Notes: a model not told the origin generated them from the letters alone. A stretch of 64,000 bases of DNA from Chionoecetes opilio (GCA_016584305.1 JACEEZ010000329.1:383501-447500), one strand, 5' to 3'; counted from the stretch's first letter, positions 32,791 to 45,500 are shown. Translations and numbers: made by a program.

Positions 32791-35689
32791 CCCAAACCAT
32801 CCCCCTTACCTCGGGGTCGGGGCAGTGCGTGGGGCGATGCAGGGGGGGGTTTTTGGGGGCTTTTTTCGTGTTGGGGCCCTGGGGCCCCTTTTCCCCCCTA
32901 AACTTTTTTAACCCTTTCCTTTTCCACGGATCAATTTAAAGGCCCGGGGCGGGCTCGGTGTCTTTTGGGCCCCCGAGGCCACAAGTTCTGCTCCTCGCAC
33001 CCCCGTGCCTTCGTCGGCCCTTTTCCGCCCCGGCCAAATTTCCCCGGTATGCGGGGGGATGGCTGCGGCTCATCCCCCCGGGGGCCCGTCAGGGTGGAAA
33101 GGTTGGTAGAAACGTGAGCCCCGAAATTTTGCGGCGCCCCTGGGGGGGGAAAATTCCCCCCGGCGGGGGTTTCGAGCCCGCCTAGTTCGTGCGGGACGTG
33201 GGGGGGCGTTTTGGGTCTCAAAAAACCTTGAAGTTGGTATTGCAAAGTGTCTAGAAGGAGGGAAAAATCTTATTTTATTTTAAACCCTCCCGGGGGGGGG
33301 GGTGCCCGTTTTACTGGCGAGGCCTATGCTGACCTAAAAGGAAATGGTGGTCGAAGGTTTGGGAAAGTCTCGCCAACCCCCCCCGGGCCACCCCGTCTGT
33401 CCTGGGCGGACCGGTCTCGGGTTTTCGGCGGGGCCCTCCCCAAAGTGGGCCCTTCCTCCTGGGTCTCGCCTCCCGCCCCCCTGCCCTGCTTCCATGAGCT
33501 GGGCTTTCGATGGGGCTGACGGGGAGCAAGATCGGGCCCCCGGTCCCCTTCAGTCCCTCACCAGGGACCCGGACTCCCAGGTGGGGGAAAACTTCCCCGG
33601 CTGGGTCTGTGGCTCCTACGGTTGGGCAGGCGCCCTCCGGGGGCCTTTCCCCCCCCCCTCACTCCTTTTGGCCTCCGGGGTTTGTCGGCTTGGAATGTCT
33701 TCAGTGAATCCTTCAGGAAAAGAATGGAGGGCCATTAATTTTGGGGTCCCATTCTCCGACACCGAGGCGTCGCAGGTCCCCATCCCCTGCTTCCCTTAAA
33801 CCGGGTCCTTTTTTCGATCTGGGGTAGTCGAGGAGGGGACAAAACCTGGTGGGGGTTCCGAGGGGGAAAGGGGGTGCTGCCCTACCCGTGCCCAAGCGAG
33901 GGAGGGTTGGGGGGACTTCCCCCCCCCGGGTTTCCGCCCGGGCCGGGCCCCCTTCCCCCCCCTTTTTTTCCTGGGTGCCTTCTAGGTGAAACTTCCCCCC
34001 GCCCCGCTGCGGAGAATCCCTTGGGACCCCTTTTTTTTCCCCTCCGTCCTTTTTCCCGGGCCCCCGATGCCACCGTGATTGTTTGTGAGAAGGGTTTTGA
34101 CGGGCGGCTTGTTCCCATTTCGTCGGGGGGCGGTTTCCTGGGGCCCATTTTCCGGATTTTGGGAGTTGCGTCGCCCCGGGGGGGACGGGGGACGGGAAAG
34201 TCCTATCTTTTACCGCCGGATTCCTTTCTTGGGCCCTGAACGCCCCTCGAACACCCTGCGGTTTCTTCGGGGGGCCGCCGCTTTGGAGCTCTGGCCTCCT
34301 TATTTGGCTGGGGCCTATTTTGGGTCAGGGAGGCTTCCCGTGCGTGGGGGGGGGAAGCCAGGTTTGCCGGGTTTGGTTTTCCCTCTGGGGGGCCCCCAAA
34401 AGCCCGGGTTTGCCCGGAAATAAAGGGCCGGCCTGGACCCTGCCGAAGCGTGGAGAGGGGGGGAACCCCCAGGGGTAAACCCGGGGGGCCCCTTCTCCGT
34501 CCTGGCCCCCGCCCCGGTTCCCCCCGGCCTCTGGTCCCCGTTTTCCCCCAACGGGGTAAAGGGGGGTGATTTCCCGGGTTTCCCGACTTTCTGCCAAGGA
34601 CCTCCCGGGGCCCGGGGGGAAACCCGGGTGAAGGAGGAGCTTTTTTCGGCCGGGGATTTTCAGGAGGGGAACACGCCTCCCTGGGACCTCTTTTTTCGTT
34701 GCCTTCTCGGGCCCGCTGGCGGAGTGGCTCTCCTCCCTCGCCGTGGATCACTCTTCTCTCTCCCCGGCCCCCCGGGGTCGGATTTTTTGGGGCTTTGTCG
34801 ACCGCCCTGTGATGCTTCCCGGGGCCGCCTCCCTCTCCCACGGTTTTCCCCCCTGCCATTGACAGGGCCGTCACTGCCCCCCTTGGCCTTTTTCGGCGCC
34901 GGGGGCTTTTCGGGGCCTGCCCCGGGGCTGACTCAAAAAGAAAATTTTCCGGGTTGTCCCTTCGATTCGGGGGTCTTGTCGGAGCCCTCCCCTTTCAAAC
35001 AGTGTCTCCCTTTAAACCCCCCACCCCCCCGTCACTCTGGGGGGTTCACTCCCCGGGCCCCCCGACCGTTTTCAGCCGGGGGTTTTCCCGGGGGGGGGTC
35101 CAGCCCGTGGTTCGTCGGGGCTCTTTCTCGTCGGGGAGGGGCCGTCCGGAGTGCTCACCCAACCCCTTTTGGAAGGGGCCCCCGGAAACCTCGTCGTCCC
35201 AGTCCGGGGTGGGGGGCCCTTCCGGGTTCAGGGGCTCTGGGCTCGGGCCTTTCCCTCGGGGCCCGCTACTGTCCACAAACCTTTCCCCCAAGGGTCGCTC
35301 TCGCTTCGAGGGCCCCCCCTTCCAGGGCCTCCTGTTTCCCGGGGTTTTGGGCAGCCCGGCCGAGAGAGGTTGGGCCCCCAGGGTGGTTTGAAACGGTCTT
35401 TTTTTTTTCCCCTAGTTGCCCCCACCGCCCCTTGGCGAACCCCCCCTTCTTGGACGCCGGTCTCCCCAGTGCCCGCCGGCCCCCGTGTCCTGACCCCCAA
35501 AATCCTCCGGGGGAGTGGGGAAGGCGGGGGGGAAAGGGCTTCCTTTCCCCCCATTTTTCATCGTACCCAAGAAGGACTCTTCGAAGGGGCGGCCCTTTCT
35601 TTGGGCCTCAGCCCCCTAAAAAGGATTTTTTTCGAAAACCAACCCGGGTTTCCCTATGCTGGGCCTTGGCCCCCCGGTCCGCCTTCGGC
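32791..35689 (+). other. DIRS 5' region, no assignable domain
   Basis: GC-rich with many homopolymers. Long open frames occur on both strands because stops are rare in such composition; none matched a domain I recognise. DIRS elements normally carry a Gag-like ORF here, so this may be its remnant. Confidence 0.45.
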
Positions 35690-36570
35690 TGAGGCAAGGG
35701 GACTGGATGGCGTCCCTCGATCTCAAGGGGCCCCCTACTGGCATTCCCCCTTCATCCCCCGGTTTTCCCGGGGGTTTCCCGGCCTTTCAGGTGGGATCGG
35801 ACAAAGTGGCAGTTCAAACCCGACTGCCCTTCGGCCTCTCCAAACGCCCCGGGGTTTTTAAAGGGGGGGCTCACCAAGGTGGTTTTCCCGCGGATGGTGT
35901 CTGCAGGGGTCAATTTTCCTCATGTATTTGGCGATTGGCTGGTGTCCGCCCCGTTCAGGGGGAAGCGGTTCGCATGCGGACCCAGGTTTTTTGGGGGTGC
36001 GGGGGAGAAAGGGGTTCCCCATCAACAAAGGGGAAAATCCCGTCCTTACCCCCCCCTCCCCCCCATTACCTTTGGGTGGGCATGCAATGGGAAATCCCGT
36101 TCAGCCCGCGGTCCGCATCTCGGGGGAAAAATGCGGCCAAGCTTTTATCAAAACCGCCTCTTTCGGGGCCCCGGGTCCCCTTTTTTTTTTCAAGGAGGCC
36201 TTGGGAGTCCCTTCTCGGGGCCCCTCAAATTCGGGGGCAGAAGTCACTCCCCCTGGGCCGTCTTCGTTTCCGTTTGCCTTTTCCGGGTTTGGGGAACACA
36301 GCCGTTTCCCGGGGGCGGCCCCCCCGACTTGCTCCGGCCCGTCCCCCCCCTGGCCCCCAACATGGACGGTGGTTGGTTGGGGGGGCGGTTTTTCCCCCGC
36401 GTGGACGGGGTGGCTGCCTCCGCCCCCCCACGGTCTTCGTGTTTTCGGATGCGGGCGGAATTTGGGTTTGGGGGGGACCAAACCTCCCACGGCCGGCAGG
36501 GGTTTTTGGGGGGTGGTCCGGGGTGGGGCGCCCCGGGCTCCACATAAAATTTAAGGAGCTGCTTGGGCCC
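35690..36570 (+). pseudogene. DIRS reverse transcriptase and RNase H remnant
   Basis: The RT palm is recognisable from WMASLDLK (about 35706), FQVGSDK, then LPFGLS (about 35826) and PGVF. The catalytic box region reads GDWLVSAPFRG (about 35929-35960) in another frame, and the usual YLDD is not intact. GMQWEIP follows at about 36080. An RNase H segment begins VFVFSDAGG (about 36437) and ends LHIKFKELLGPS (about 36540). Order and motifs are those of DIRS-type RT-RH. At least two frame changes separate them. Confidence 0.8.
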
Positions 36571-37640
36571 TCTTTCTTCCTTTTTCCTTTTCCCCCCGAA
36601 CCCGGGTTTTCCCCAAAGGGACGGCCCCTTTTTTTCGCCAGAGGGGCAAACATGGCCCCGCCCCCTGTCTCGCCCCCCAAAGGGGCCCTTTCCCGGGTCC
36701 GCCCCTTTTGTTTTTCCCCTTTTGGAGGGAGATTTTCGGCCCCGGCGGCCCGTTTTTCCCCCCCTTTATCTGTCCCAGGTTCCTGCCCGGGGGTGGAGAA
36801 TGTGGGGCCGAGCACTGTCTCGCTTCCGGGGCTCGTCGGTGGGGTGGCAAGGGGGGTTTACCCGGAGCGCTTTGCGGTTTTTCTGTCCCGGGGTGGGGGG
36901 GACTCCGGGGGTGACCTCTTTTCCCTCCCGCCGCTCTGCCCAATACGACCTTTTTTACGAAAGGGGGGGCCGGACAGCTGCGGGAGGCCCGGGCGCCCCA
37001 CGGGGAAACTGGAAAAAGGGGGCGCCATTTTTACCTTTTTTTCCGCCTCCCCTGCACCCGTGTCCCCCCCCTGAAAGGGAAAGCACAAAAATGCGTTCCT
37101 ACAGGGCCAAAGGGGACCATGGGTGGGTCCTCTTTTGGGCCGGGGGGGGGGGCAAACCCTGGGTTTTCCGAAAATGAAGGCCCGGGGTCCCCCCCCCCGG
37201 TTCCCCTTTGGGGCCCTTTGTTTTTTTGGAGGAGCCCCCCGGCCCCGCTTCTTTTCCACCTTGAAGCTTTCACGCCTGGGTTTTTTTCCTCCCTCTCCGT
37301 CCAAAACGGGCTCGGACGCGGGGGGTAAACGGAGGACATGTTGGGGGCTTTCGCTCGGGCCTCAAAAAGAGGGCAGTATCAGTTTACTGAAGGGCCCTTT
37401 TAGTGGGTTTCCCCCAATCAAAAGGGGGGTCCGCCCAAAGGTTTTGAATCGGTCGTCCTGGATTTTCCTCTCCTTTCCCCGGCCCCACCGGGGGGGAGGT
37501 CCTCCGCTATCTCTCCACTAAACCCTTTCGGCCCCCGGCTGGGCCCCCCCCAAATACGGTTGGGGTTTGGGGCCGGAACCCGGCGTTCTGTGACCCCTGT
37601 TTAAGAGGGGTTTGTTCCCCCAAAACCCCCTCCCCGTCGT
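36571..37640 (+). other. DIRS spacer between RNase H and recombinase
   Basis: GC-rich and homopolymer-laden. No motif assigned. Probably the RH C-terminal tail and the N-terminal core-binding part of the recombinase. Confidence 0.4.
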
Positions 37641-37649
37641 CATGGTCCC

Positions 37650-38290
37650 TTCTTTTCCCTGGAGAAGGTTCTCCGGTTCCTGCAGGGCGACCAGTTTTGG
37701 GTCGGACGCTGCCGGACCTCCCCTTTCCTTCAGAAGGCCTTGTTCCTGGTGGCCCTGGCAAAGGGGGTTTTTCGGGCTTCTCAGCTGAGGGCGCTGACCC
37801 GTTTCCCCCAGTGGACGACTTCTCGGGGGAAACGGCTCCGCTGTCTCCCTCTCCCTCTCGCCCAAGGTGCGGGGTTTAAGACGAGCGGCGGGAAACCACC
37901 GTCTCCAACCGGTCGTCGTTCCGGCTTGGTCCTGCTGGGGACCGGCCAAGCCCACCCCCCTTTTGTGCCCGGTTTCGGCGCCCCGGTGTTACCTGGATGC
38001 TTCCGAGCCTGGGCGTGTGACCTGCATTCCCTGTTTCCGCGATCCTGTCACTGGTCGTCCCCTCACCACCAGGGGGATTGCCGGCCGGCTCCCGGGGCGT
38101 CATCGAGTCGGCGGATCTGGGTCACGCCCCTCGCGCCCATGACGTCCGGGGTGTTGCTGCGCCCTCTGGCCTTCCTCCGCACCATTCCTTGGAGAGGGTA
38201 CGGGAAGGGGGACAGTGGAGTACGGCCTCGTGCTTCGTGGCTCGTTACCTGTCCCACTCCGTCGTGGACTTCCCCTGTGTTGCCCGGGGA
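37650..38290 (+). pseudogene. DIRS tyrosine recombinase remnant
   Basis: The N-terminal catalytic part reads KALFLVALAKG and RASQLRALTR (about 37732-37800), the region that carries the first catalytic arginine in this family. The C-terminal part has RAHDVRGVAA (about 38137), the H-x-x-R box, and CFVARYLS (about 38230), with the candidate nucleophilic tyrosine. The parts are in different frames. This domain distinguishes DIRS/Ngaro elements from LTR retrotransposons. Confidence 0.8.
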
Positions 38291-38458
38291 CTCCCTCCGT
38301 CCGGAGGGGCTGGGGTGGTGGACCCCGGGGGCCTCCCATTGACGTCTCCGCTTGATTCGGGTGAGTATACAAATGGTATCGTTTTGTTCTTGTGCAGTTG
38401 CTCTTTTGCCTCCCCGGGGGGGTCGGGGGCTTCTTGCCCCGTCTCCAAGTGGCAGGTA

Positions 38459-38545
38459 GCTTAGTGCACTAGCTCTAAGGGACCTAAAAAGACGGCTTTG
38501 AAGTATGAAAAGCCTATTTTTGGGTCCTGACAGAGCTATGCACGG
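38459..38545. repeat. DIRS internal complementary region
   Basis: GACGGCTTTGAAGTATGAAA and AGCCTATTTTTGGGTCCTGACAG are the reverse complement of 38808-38857. AGCTTAGTGCACTAGCTCT is shared directly with 38797-38815. DIRS elements use such a region to copy their termini via a circular intermediate. Confidence 0.85.
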
Positions 38546-38621
38546 CCTTTTGGCCTCCCACCCTTCCTTCCCCGCCAAGTTTTCAGCCCCTCTCCCCGGG
38601 GATGATTTTTGGGATGGTTAT

Positions 38622-38863
38622 GATGGCTCCGAGCCGGCTGGCGGACAGCCGGCCTCGGTCAGATGGCACGGCGTTGCCAGACGTATGTTTCTTTTTCAGT
38701 TCTTCTATGTGTAGCCTGGTTATGTGTAACTAGATGTTGGTATTGGTTGCCTGTATACCCAGGGTTTGCCCTGGGTGGCGATCTTTCCTATCCTATAGCT
38801 TAGTGCACTAGCTCTGTCAGGGACCCAAAAATAGGCTTTTCATACTTCAAAGCCGTCAATTTA
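38622..38863. repeat. DIRS right inverted terminal repeat
   Basis: Clean copy, pairing with 31889-32145. Ends ...AAGCCGTCAATTTA. Confidence 0.9.
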
Positions 38864-39129
38864 TCATTATCTGTCATGTACAGATCCTTCTCCCAAACAG
38901 TTCAGGTGGCCAGACCAACTCGCTCACAATCACTGAAAGCCTCGTAGGAATTTGCACATCTTAAACATTTAAAACGATATATTGCAATGGGTCTCAATTT
39001 CATCTAAACACATTCTTGCAGAAAGATATAAATTTCAATAAATTGAAGACTGGCATACAAGTATTATGGACAGGTCACAGGTGAAGACTACATAGACTAG
39101 ATTGAGAAGGTGAGGGTGTACTGAAAGAT

Positions 39130-39160
<31 letters not shown>

Positions 39161-39583
39161 GGCTGATGTGGGAGAGGAGAGTCAAAGGTAATTAATTCTA
39201 ATGGTAATGGGAGGCCGGGGTTTTGTAAATACGAAACATAAGAAGGAATAATTGGTAATGGAAAATCTGTCATCAAATAGGGTACCTTTATCTGCTAATG
39301 GTAAAGGATGAGGGAGGAGAGTGAAGGGTGGGAAGGTGGGGAAGGGAACATTATGATGGACCCTCCTCCATCCACAGAGAAGGAGGTCTAACCTAAATAT
39401 ATTACCACTTTATCAGGCAATTACATACAAGAAAAATAGACATAGTTGATTGATATAAAGGAAAAGTAAAAAAGATTACAATTGAGATAATATATAAATT
39501 GTGTGTGCAGTGTTTGGGTTGCCGTCCAGACCCAGACCGAGACCATCTGCTCGTGGCTCCCTCACAACACGTGGATGTCCATC
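38864..39583. other. Intergenic and BOP1 5' region
   Basis: A (TC)n run lies at 39131-39161. A pyrimidine stretch with CAG at 39508-39510 could be a splice acceptor for a 5' UTR exon of BOP1. The frame upstream of the ATG is open back to that point, so an N-terminally longer form cannot be excluded. Confidence 0.5.
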
Positions 39584-42500
39584 ATGAGTGTCAAGAGGAA
39601 ACACTCGAGCATTATACTCGCCACACCGCCGGTATTTGAGCAGGATGAGGGCAAGGTAAGAACAGGGGGGACATAGGGTGTTGTAGCATGTAATTAAGTT
39701 GATGTAAGATTGTTATGATGTGAAGCAGCCTGGTCGCCCACTGACATGCTAACTTTGATATTGTTTTAACACCAGTTTGCCTACAGTTGACCTTCTGGGA
39801 AAGAGTTAAGTTTGTGTATAAGGTCAAATTAATATTTGGTTCGACATAGCACTTTTTCAATGCCATACTCTTACCTAAACGTATTTTATTTTTTGGAGTG
39901 GCCAGATACGGAGCCATATCATTGCCGTGGCTAGAGATACGGCGGCCAGATTCCCATTGTGGTTTTTTAAGATATGGCAGTGGTTATAGATAAGGAAACC
40001 AGATGACCTTTATGTGATTTACTCTGCGAATTTCGAGGAGGGGGGGTCGTTGTCATGCATTTTTGGCGTACGAGACTAACAGGTTACAGGGACTTTACAC
40101 AAGTTGTTTCGGTGTTTCGTACCCAGGTTTTTTTAGTTGTTTCGTACACTGATTTTCAGTTTTTCGTACATACCTGGTGTCGTTTCGTAACTCTAGTAGT
40201 CTAGTTCAACTCTGAGCTGTGTACGAAACGACCATGGTTTCATATTGACTACGAAACAACTTTTTGGTGTAAGAATCCACTGGTGTACGAAACAACTTGT
40301 GTACGAACTGACTGCACCCCGAGACCAACATTACCCAGTGAGGTGGGTTATTTCCATGGGTTATATCTATTGATATAATCATTGGGTGATATTGTGTTTG
40401 AAGCTCTAGTTATCTGAAAACGTAACACAGGTTCGTGTTCATCTAGAATGAGAACTATTATAGCTAATGGAACAGTACGGCTGCCGTATCCTTAGCCGCG
40501 GCTTAAAGGGGTACGGTTTTTTGTTTTTTCAATAAATTAAAAAAATTCAGCATTTTTCTGTATTTATTTGTTTCAAAAGCTATTATGGTCATTTATTGAA
40601 AAATATCGTAAAAATGGACGAGAACTGCGCGGTCATTTTCTGAGACAACACATTTTTCCTTCCCTAAATTTAGTACTTTTTCAGATGGAGGTATTTTTAT
40701 TTGCCGGAAACCCATTAAAAAGTTTATTTTTTTTTATTTTATTTTATTTAAATTCATCACCAAATCCTAGGGTCGCCGTTTCCATTGATATTAATCTATC
40801 TCTATCAGAAAAAACACTAAAACTTGTCCAGGAAATAATAGTCAGTGTTTCAGAAACCAGGGAAGTGACGGATTTGTACGAAAACAATGTGTGCCCCGCC
40901 CCCCGGGGTGTCAATGACAGTTCCATTAACCATCTTCACCATGATAATAATTGCATGATTATTTATCACCTATGTGTTTGATTTTCAAGCAAATTTGTAT
41001 AAGTCTACTTTTACACCATTATAAGCTCATGTAGGCTATAACTACAATGAAGAGATGCTAATATATTTTTGTCCCTGGAAGATTAATATTTCAGAAAATA
41101 GAGACTACTTTAATACTGAATGTTTTCTTTCAGGCAAATTTTCTGGGAGACATCAATGGTGATGAAGCAGGAGATTCGTCCGACCCTGAAGCCAGCGACG
41201 TGGAAGACGACGCTGAGAACGGCAGTGATAGCGACGACGAGGGAAACGACAGCGGCGAGGCAGACAGTCTGGATGAGGACGATATAGAAGATGCAAGTGG
41301 GGATGAGGAAGAAGATGAGGATGCTGAAAATGAAAGCAGTGATGATGATGAGGAAGAGGAAGAGGAGGAGGAGGAGGAGACTGAAGACAGGAAAGAAGAA
41401 GCCAATGAGATAAAAGCTAAGACAGTGACCGAGGTGAAGACAGACAGAGACAGTGGTATTGATGACCCGCCACATGCAAAGGTGAGGCTCAAGAAGGTCA
41501 GGAGCAAGGTGAATGAGAGACACAAGCAAGACAGTGTTACAGCAGAGGGAGAAAGCAGCACCACCACAGCACACAGCAGCACCACCACAGCTCACAACAG
41601 CACCGCCATAGCTCTAGCTCGCAGTGTGCCAGACGAGTATCGAGAGGATTCCTCCGATGAAGAAGATCTGCGCAACACAATTGGTGGGTTGGACAGACAG
41701 TTTCGTGATGACTAATTTTTGTACAGAGATGAAGGAAATATCTGATCATGTGCTGCAGAATAACTATTTTATCGTGACACAAAATACTTAGTTTTTATTG
41801 ATACTTTTATGATTCAGCAGAATTCTTATTTTACTTTAGATTTCATTCCTTATTGACTAATATATTCTTGTTAGTTTTCTTTTGATTTTTGATATATTTA
41901 TTTATTTTTATTTTCTAAGTGTTCTTAGCATTTTTTACAGTAGTACATTATACAGTATGTCATACATTTAACTGCAACATTTTGTTTCATGATATATAAG
42001 TTTGAATACAAAAATCAATCATTCATATCATATGAGCCTATTCTCTTGTTTGTTGCCAGGTATGAAAGTTGACCATATTCCATAGTTATCTATGTAAACA
42101 CTCGTACCTTCAGAATATTGTATATGCACAAGAAGAATACACAATATTGTATGTACACAGGAAGAGTCTTCATAGAGTACTCTCAATACTAACTTATATC
42201 TCGCCGCACATTAAGTTGGTGAAAATCGGGTCGTTCACTCTCTTCCTAACGCACGGGATTGGCTGAGGTGTTGGGTGAAAATGCCTTACTCAAGTTCTGC
42301 CCTAAAGCCCCAACACCCAACACCTCAGCCAATCCCGTGTGTTTGGAAGAGGGGAGTGAGGGGGCCCAATTTTCACCAACTTAACCCCTTGAGGCCCACA
42401 GCGTGATTTCCATTGTACTTTGGGTATACCATTACATGATTTTTAGTGAATATAAGCAACAATTTATAGATATGACCTGTTTAGTATCCTTGTCCACTAC

Positions 42501-45500
42501 CTAATTTGGTATATTCAGTTATTTTTCGTAATTTTATGGCTAACAACAGACAATTTTTTATAGCCAAGGAAATATCTGGGCGTGAAGGGGTTAAGGTGCG
42601 GCGAGTATACTGTTAGATTGACTTGAAATTATCAGTTGATGTCACAGTAGCCTTGAAATTGATGGTGTATTTGTTGAACAGGCAACGTGCCCATCAAGTG
42701 GTATGACGAGTACCCTCACCTGGGCTATGACCTGGACGGCAAACAGATCCTCAAGCCCCAGCGCGGCGACACCCTCGACAACTTCCTCAACAGGATGGAG
42801 AACCCAGACTTCAAGTGAGTGGTAGAGTCTCAGCAGTGCTTTTCTTCATGTTATGCAGTGCCTTATTGATGCCTCTATTCTTTTGTCTACCTATACACTT
42901 TATGCTACAGTCCACATGTATTGTAGGTGTCAATGTCAGAAGTCCAGAGGTTTTCAGATATAATTGAACACTTATCGAAAAGAGTATTTTTTGTAGGTTT
43001 CAAAGTCGGAAGTACAGAGGTTTTAAGATTTATTGAATACTTACCATAAATAGTAATTTTTGTTGGTTTCGTGTCAGAAGTACAGAGGTTTTAAGATTTA
43101 TTGAATACATACCGTAAAGAGTATATTTTGGTAGCAGGCATGATATGTGTGTGAGGGATAGGGATGGGCTCTGTCCCCTCTAGGTCAGCTTGATAACCCG
43201 GCGTGTACCGTATGGACAGGAGCTGAAGTACAGACATAAGTATTTATATAAGTATTAGTACATGTATTATCAAGTAATGTCCTGAATATTTAGAATTTAG
43301 TAAACTGAAGCTAGATAATCAAGATTTATATATAATTACTCTCAGGCTGTGGATTATACTCTCAGATTTTCCCACAATATCCTCTGAGGTTAGACGATAC
43401 ACTACGCTTGCAACTATCTCTATCCGTTGCCTGTACTTCTTCAATGCCCAATACTGCCAGATCCTCTTCAACACACTACACTACATATCAGGCGCCTAGA
43501 ATTGAAACGGCACAAGCGCCACTTTTAAAAATAACCACCGCCACCTTTCTAATAAAACAAACCCCATTACAATATCTTCATTTGTTGCTGATTTACTTTG
43601 AAAACACTTTAGGTGCATTTTTTTCATTGATAAAAAGTGGCGCTTGTGCCGTTTCATATCTTGATTTTCTTAGATTAAACTTTAAGCGCGTTTTTCTCAG
43701 TTTTTTAAAAGTGGCGCTTGTGCCGTTTCAATTCTAGGCGCCTGATATACATTCATTATAAATTTTCTTTATACTACAGCCAAATTCCCAACATCCGACT
43801 TCCAAACACCCGACTTGTCCAAACAACCGACTTTTTTTCACCACCACATTGTGTCTGATTTTGGCCATTTATTTTACTTCGTTTTTTTATAGTTTTTAGA
43901 AAACATTGACTTGTGGCTTTATTTATGCATGAATTTTACTTTCGCGTATACCACTGGATTGGCCTTCAAGAGCTGCATCTTTTATGTTCTATACCATTTT
44001 GTCCTTACATTTATGGTTACTGTGATATCCGAACATCCAACTATTCCAATTATCCGACCTACCTTCGGTCCCCCCAAGGTCGGATAATTAATACTTAGCT
44101 GTATTTATATTGGAAAGAAAAGTGTGTGTTCTGAGGCTATTGTAGTGGTTATGGTGCTGCCTTCCTCCTGTCTGTCCTCAGCCGCACAGTGTTTGACAAG
44201 CAGACGGGCCAGCTACACATGCCTTAATTACTATTTTCTTTTAATACTAGTCATTTTGGATAGAAGAGTGTGTGTTCTGAGGCTATGGTAGTGGTTATGG
44301 TGCTGACTTCCTCCTGTCTGTCTGTCAATATATGATCTCCTTCCCCCAACAAATACACATCCTTCCTCTGATCTAACCATACTGCTATAACATTCCGTTC
44401 CTTTCCCCTTCCCTCACCGTTTCACTCTTTCTCTATAACCCCTCCCCTTTATTATGCTTTGCCATAGTGCCATATGACCTCTGATGTCTGGCACATTCAC
44501 CTTTTTTGGCATTAAATCAATCAATCAACCCTGTTTGTCCTCAGCCGCACAGTGTTTGACAAGCAGACGGGTCAGGACGTGAGGCTGGGTGACGCTGACC
44601 TGGATGCCATTCAGCGCCTCATGTCCCACCGCGTGCCCGACGGAGGCTTCGACATGTACGCACCCTGGGTGGACCACTTCACCCACGAGGTCATGGACAT
44701 GCCGCTGTCAGGCCGCCCTGAGAGCAAGAAGTCATTCATCCCATCAAAGGTTAGTGTCTGTGTGTTTTACTTATATTGGTGATCTACGTTTTCTTATTTA
44801 CTTATACGTATTAGTGATCTACGTTTTCTCATTTACTTATATTGGTGATCTAGGTTTTCTCATTTACTGATATTAGTGATCTACGTTTTCTCATTTACTT
44901 ATATTGGTGATCTAGGTTTTCTCATTTACTTATATTAGTGATCTATGTTTTCTCATTTACTTATATTGGTGATCTACGTTTTCTCATTTACTGATATTAG
45001 TGATCTACGTTTTCTCATTTACTTATATTGGTGATCTACGTTTTCTCATATACTTATATTGGTGATCTACGTTTTCTCATTTATTTATATTAGTGATCTA
45101 CGTTTTCTCATTTACTTATATTAGTGATCTACGTTTTCTCGTTTACTTATACGTATTGGTGATTTAGGTTTTCTCATTTACTTATATTAGTGATCTACGT
45201 TTTCTCATTTACTTATACGTATTGGTGATCTACGTTTTCTCATTTACTTATATTAGTGATCTACGTTTTCTCATTTACTTATATTAGTGATCTACGTTTT
45301 CTCATTAGTGATCTTAGTTATCTCATGGAATGTATCTCTTAAGTAAGGAGTTGCTATCGTCATCGTCATTAGGAGTGTTATGAATCCATTTGCATTTACA
45401 CTGTGGTGATAGATGTCAAAAGTGAATGCAAAAATAGCTAGTAGAGGAAATAGATCATCAGCTAGAATAGAACCAGGAGAATAAAGAAAATCAAGTGTGG

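Larger units (their letters stand above)
31889..38863 (+). mobile_element. DIRS-like tyrosine-recombinase retrotransposon (about 7 kb, defective)
   Basis: The structure is typical of DIRS elements. It has inverted terminal repeats (31889-32145 vs 38622-38863). An internal complementary region (38459-38545) pairs with the right terminus. Coding remnants follow the usual order: unassigned GC-rich sequence, RT, RNase H, tyrosine recombinase. There are no long direct repeats (LTRs) and no integrase. All frames are broken. Sequence from the left end to about 38040 is full of G/C homopolymers while the right end reads cleanly, so much of the breakage may be artefactual. Confidence 0.85.

Noticed and set aside
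32096..37955. Many long GC-rich ORFs on both strands (up to 472 aa)
   Set aside because: Stops are rare in this composition. Most are overlapping shadows with Pro/Gly/Arg runs. Only DIRS RT, RNase H and recombinase motifs are supported.
41110..41595. Antisense Ser/Leu-rich ORFs opposite BOP1 exon 2
   Set aside because: Reverse of the GA-rich acidic coding region.
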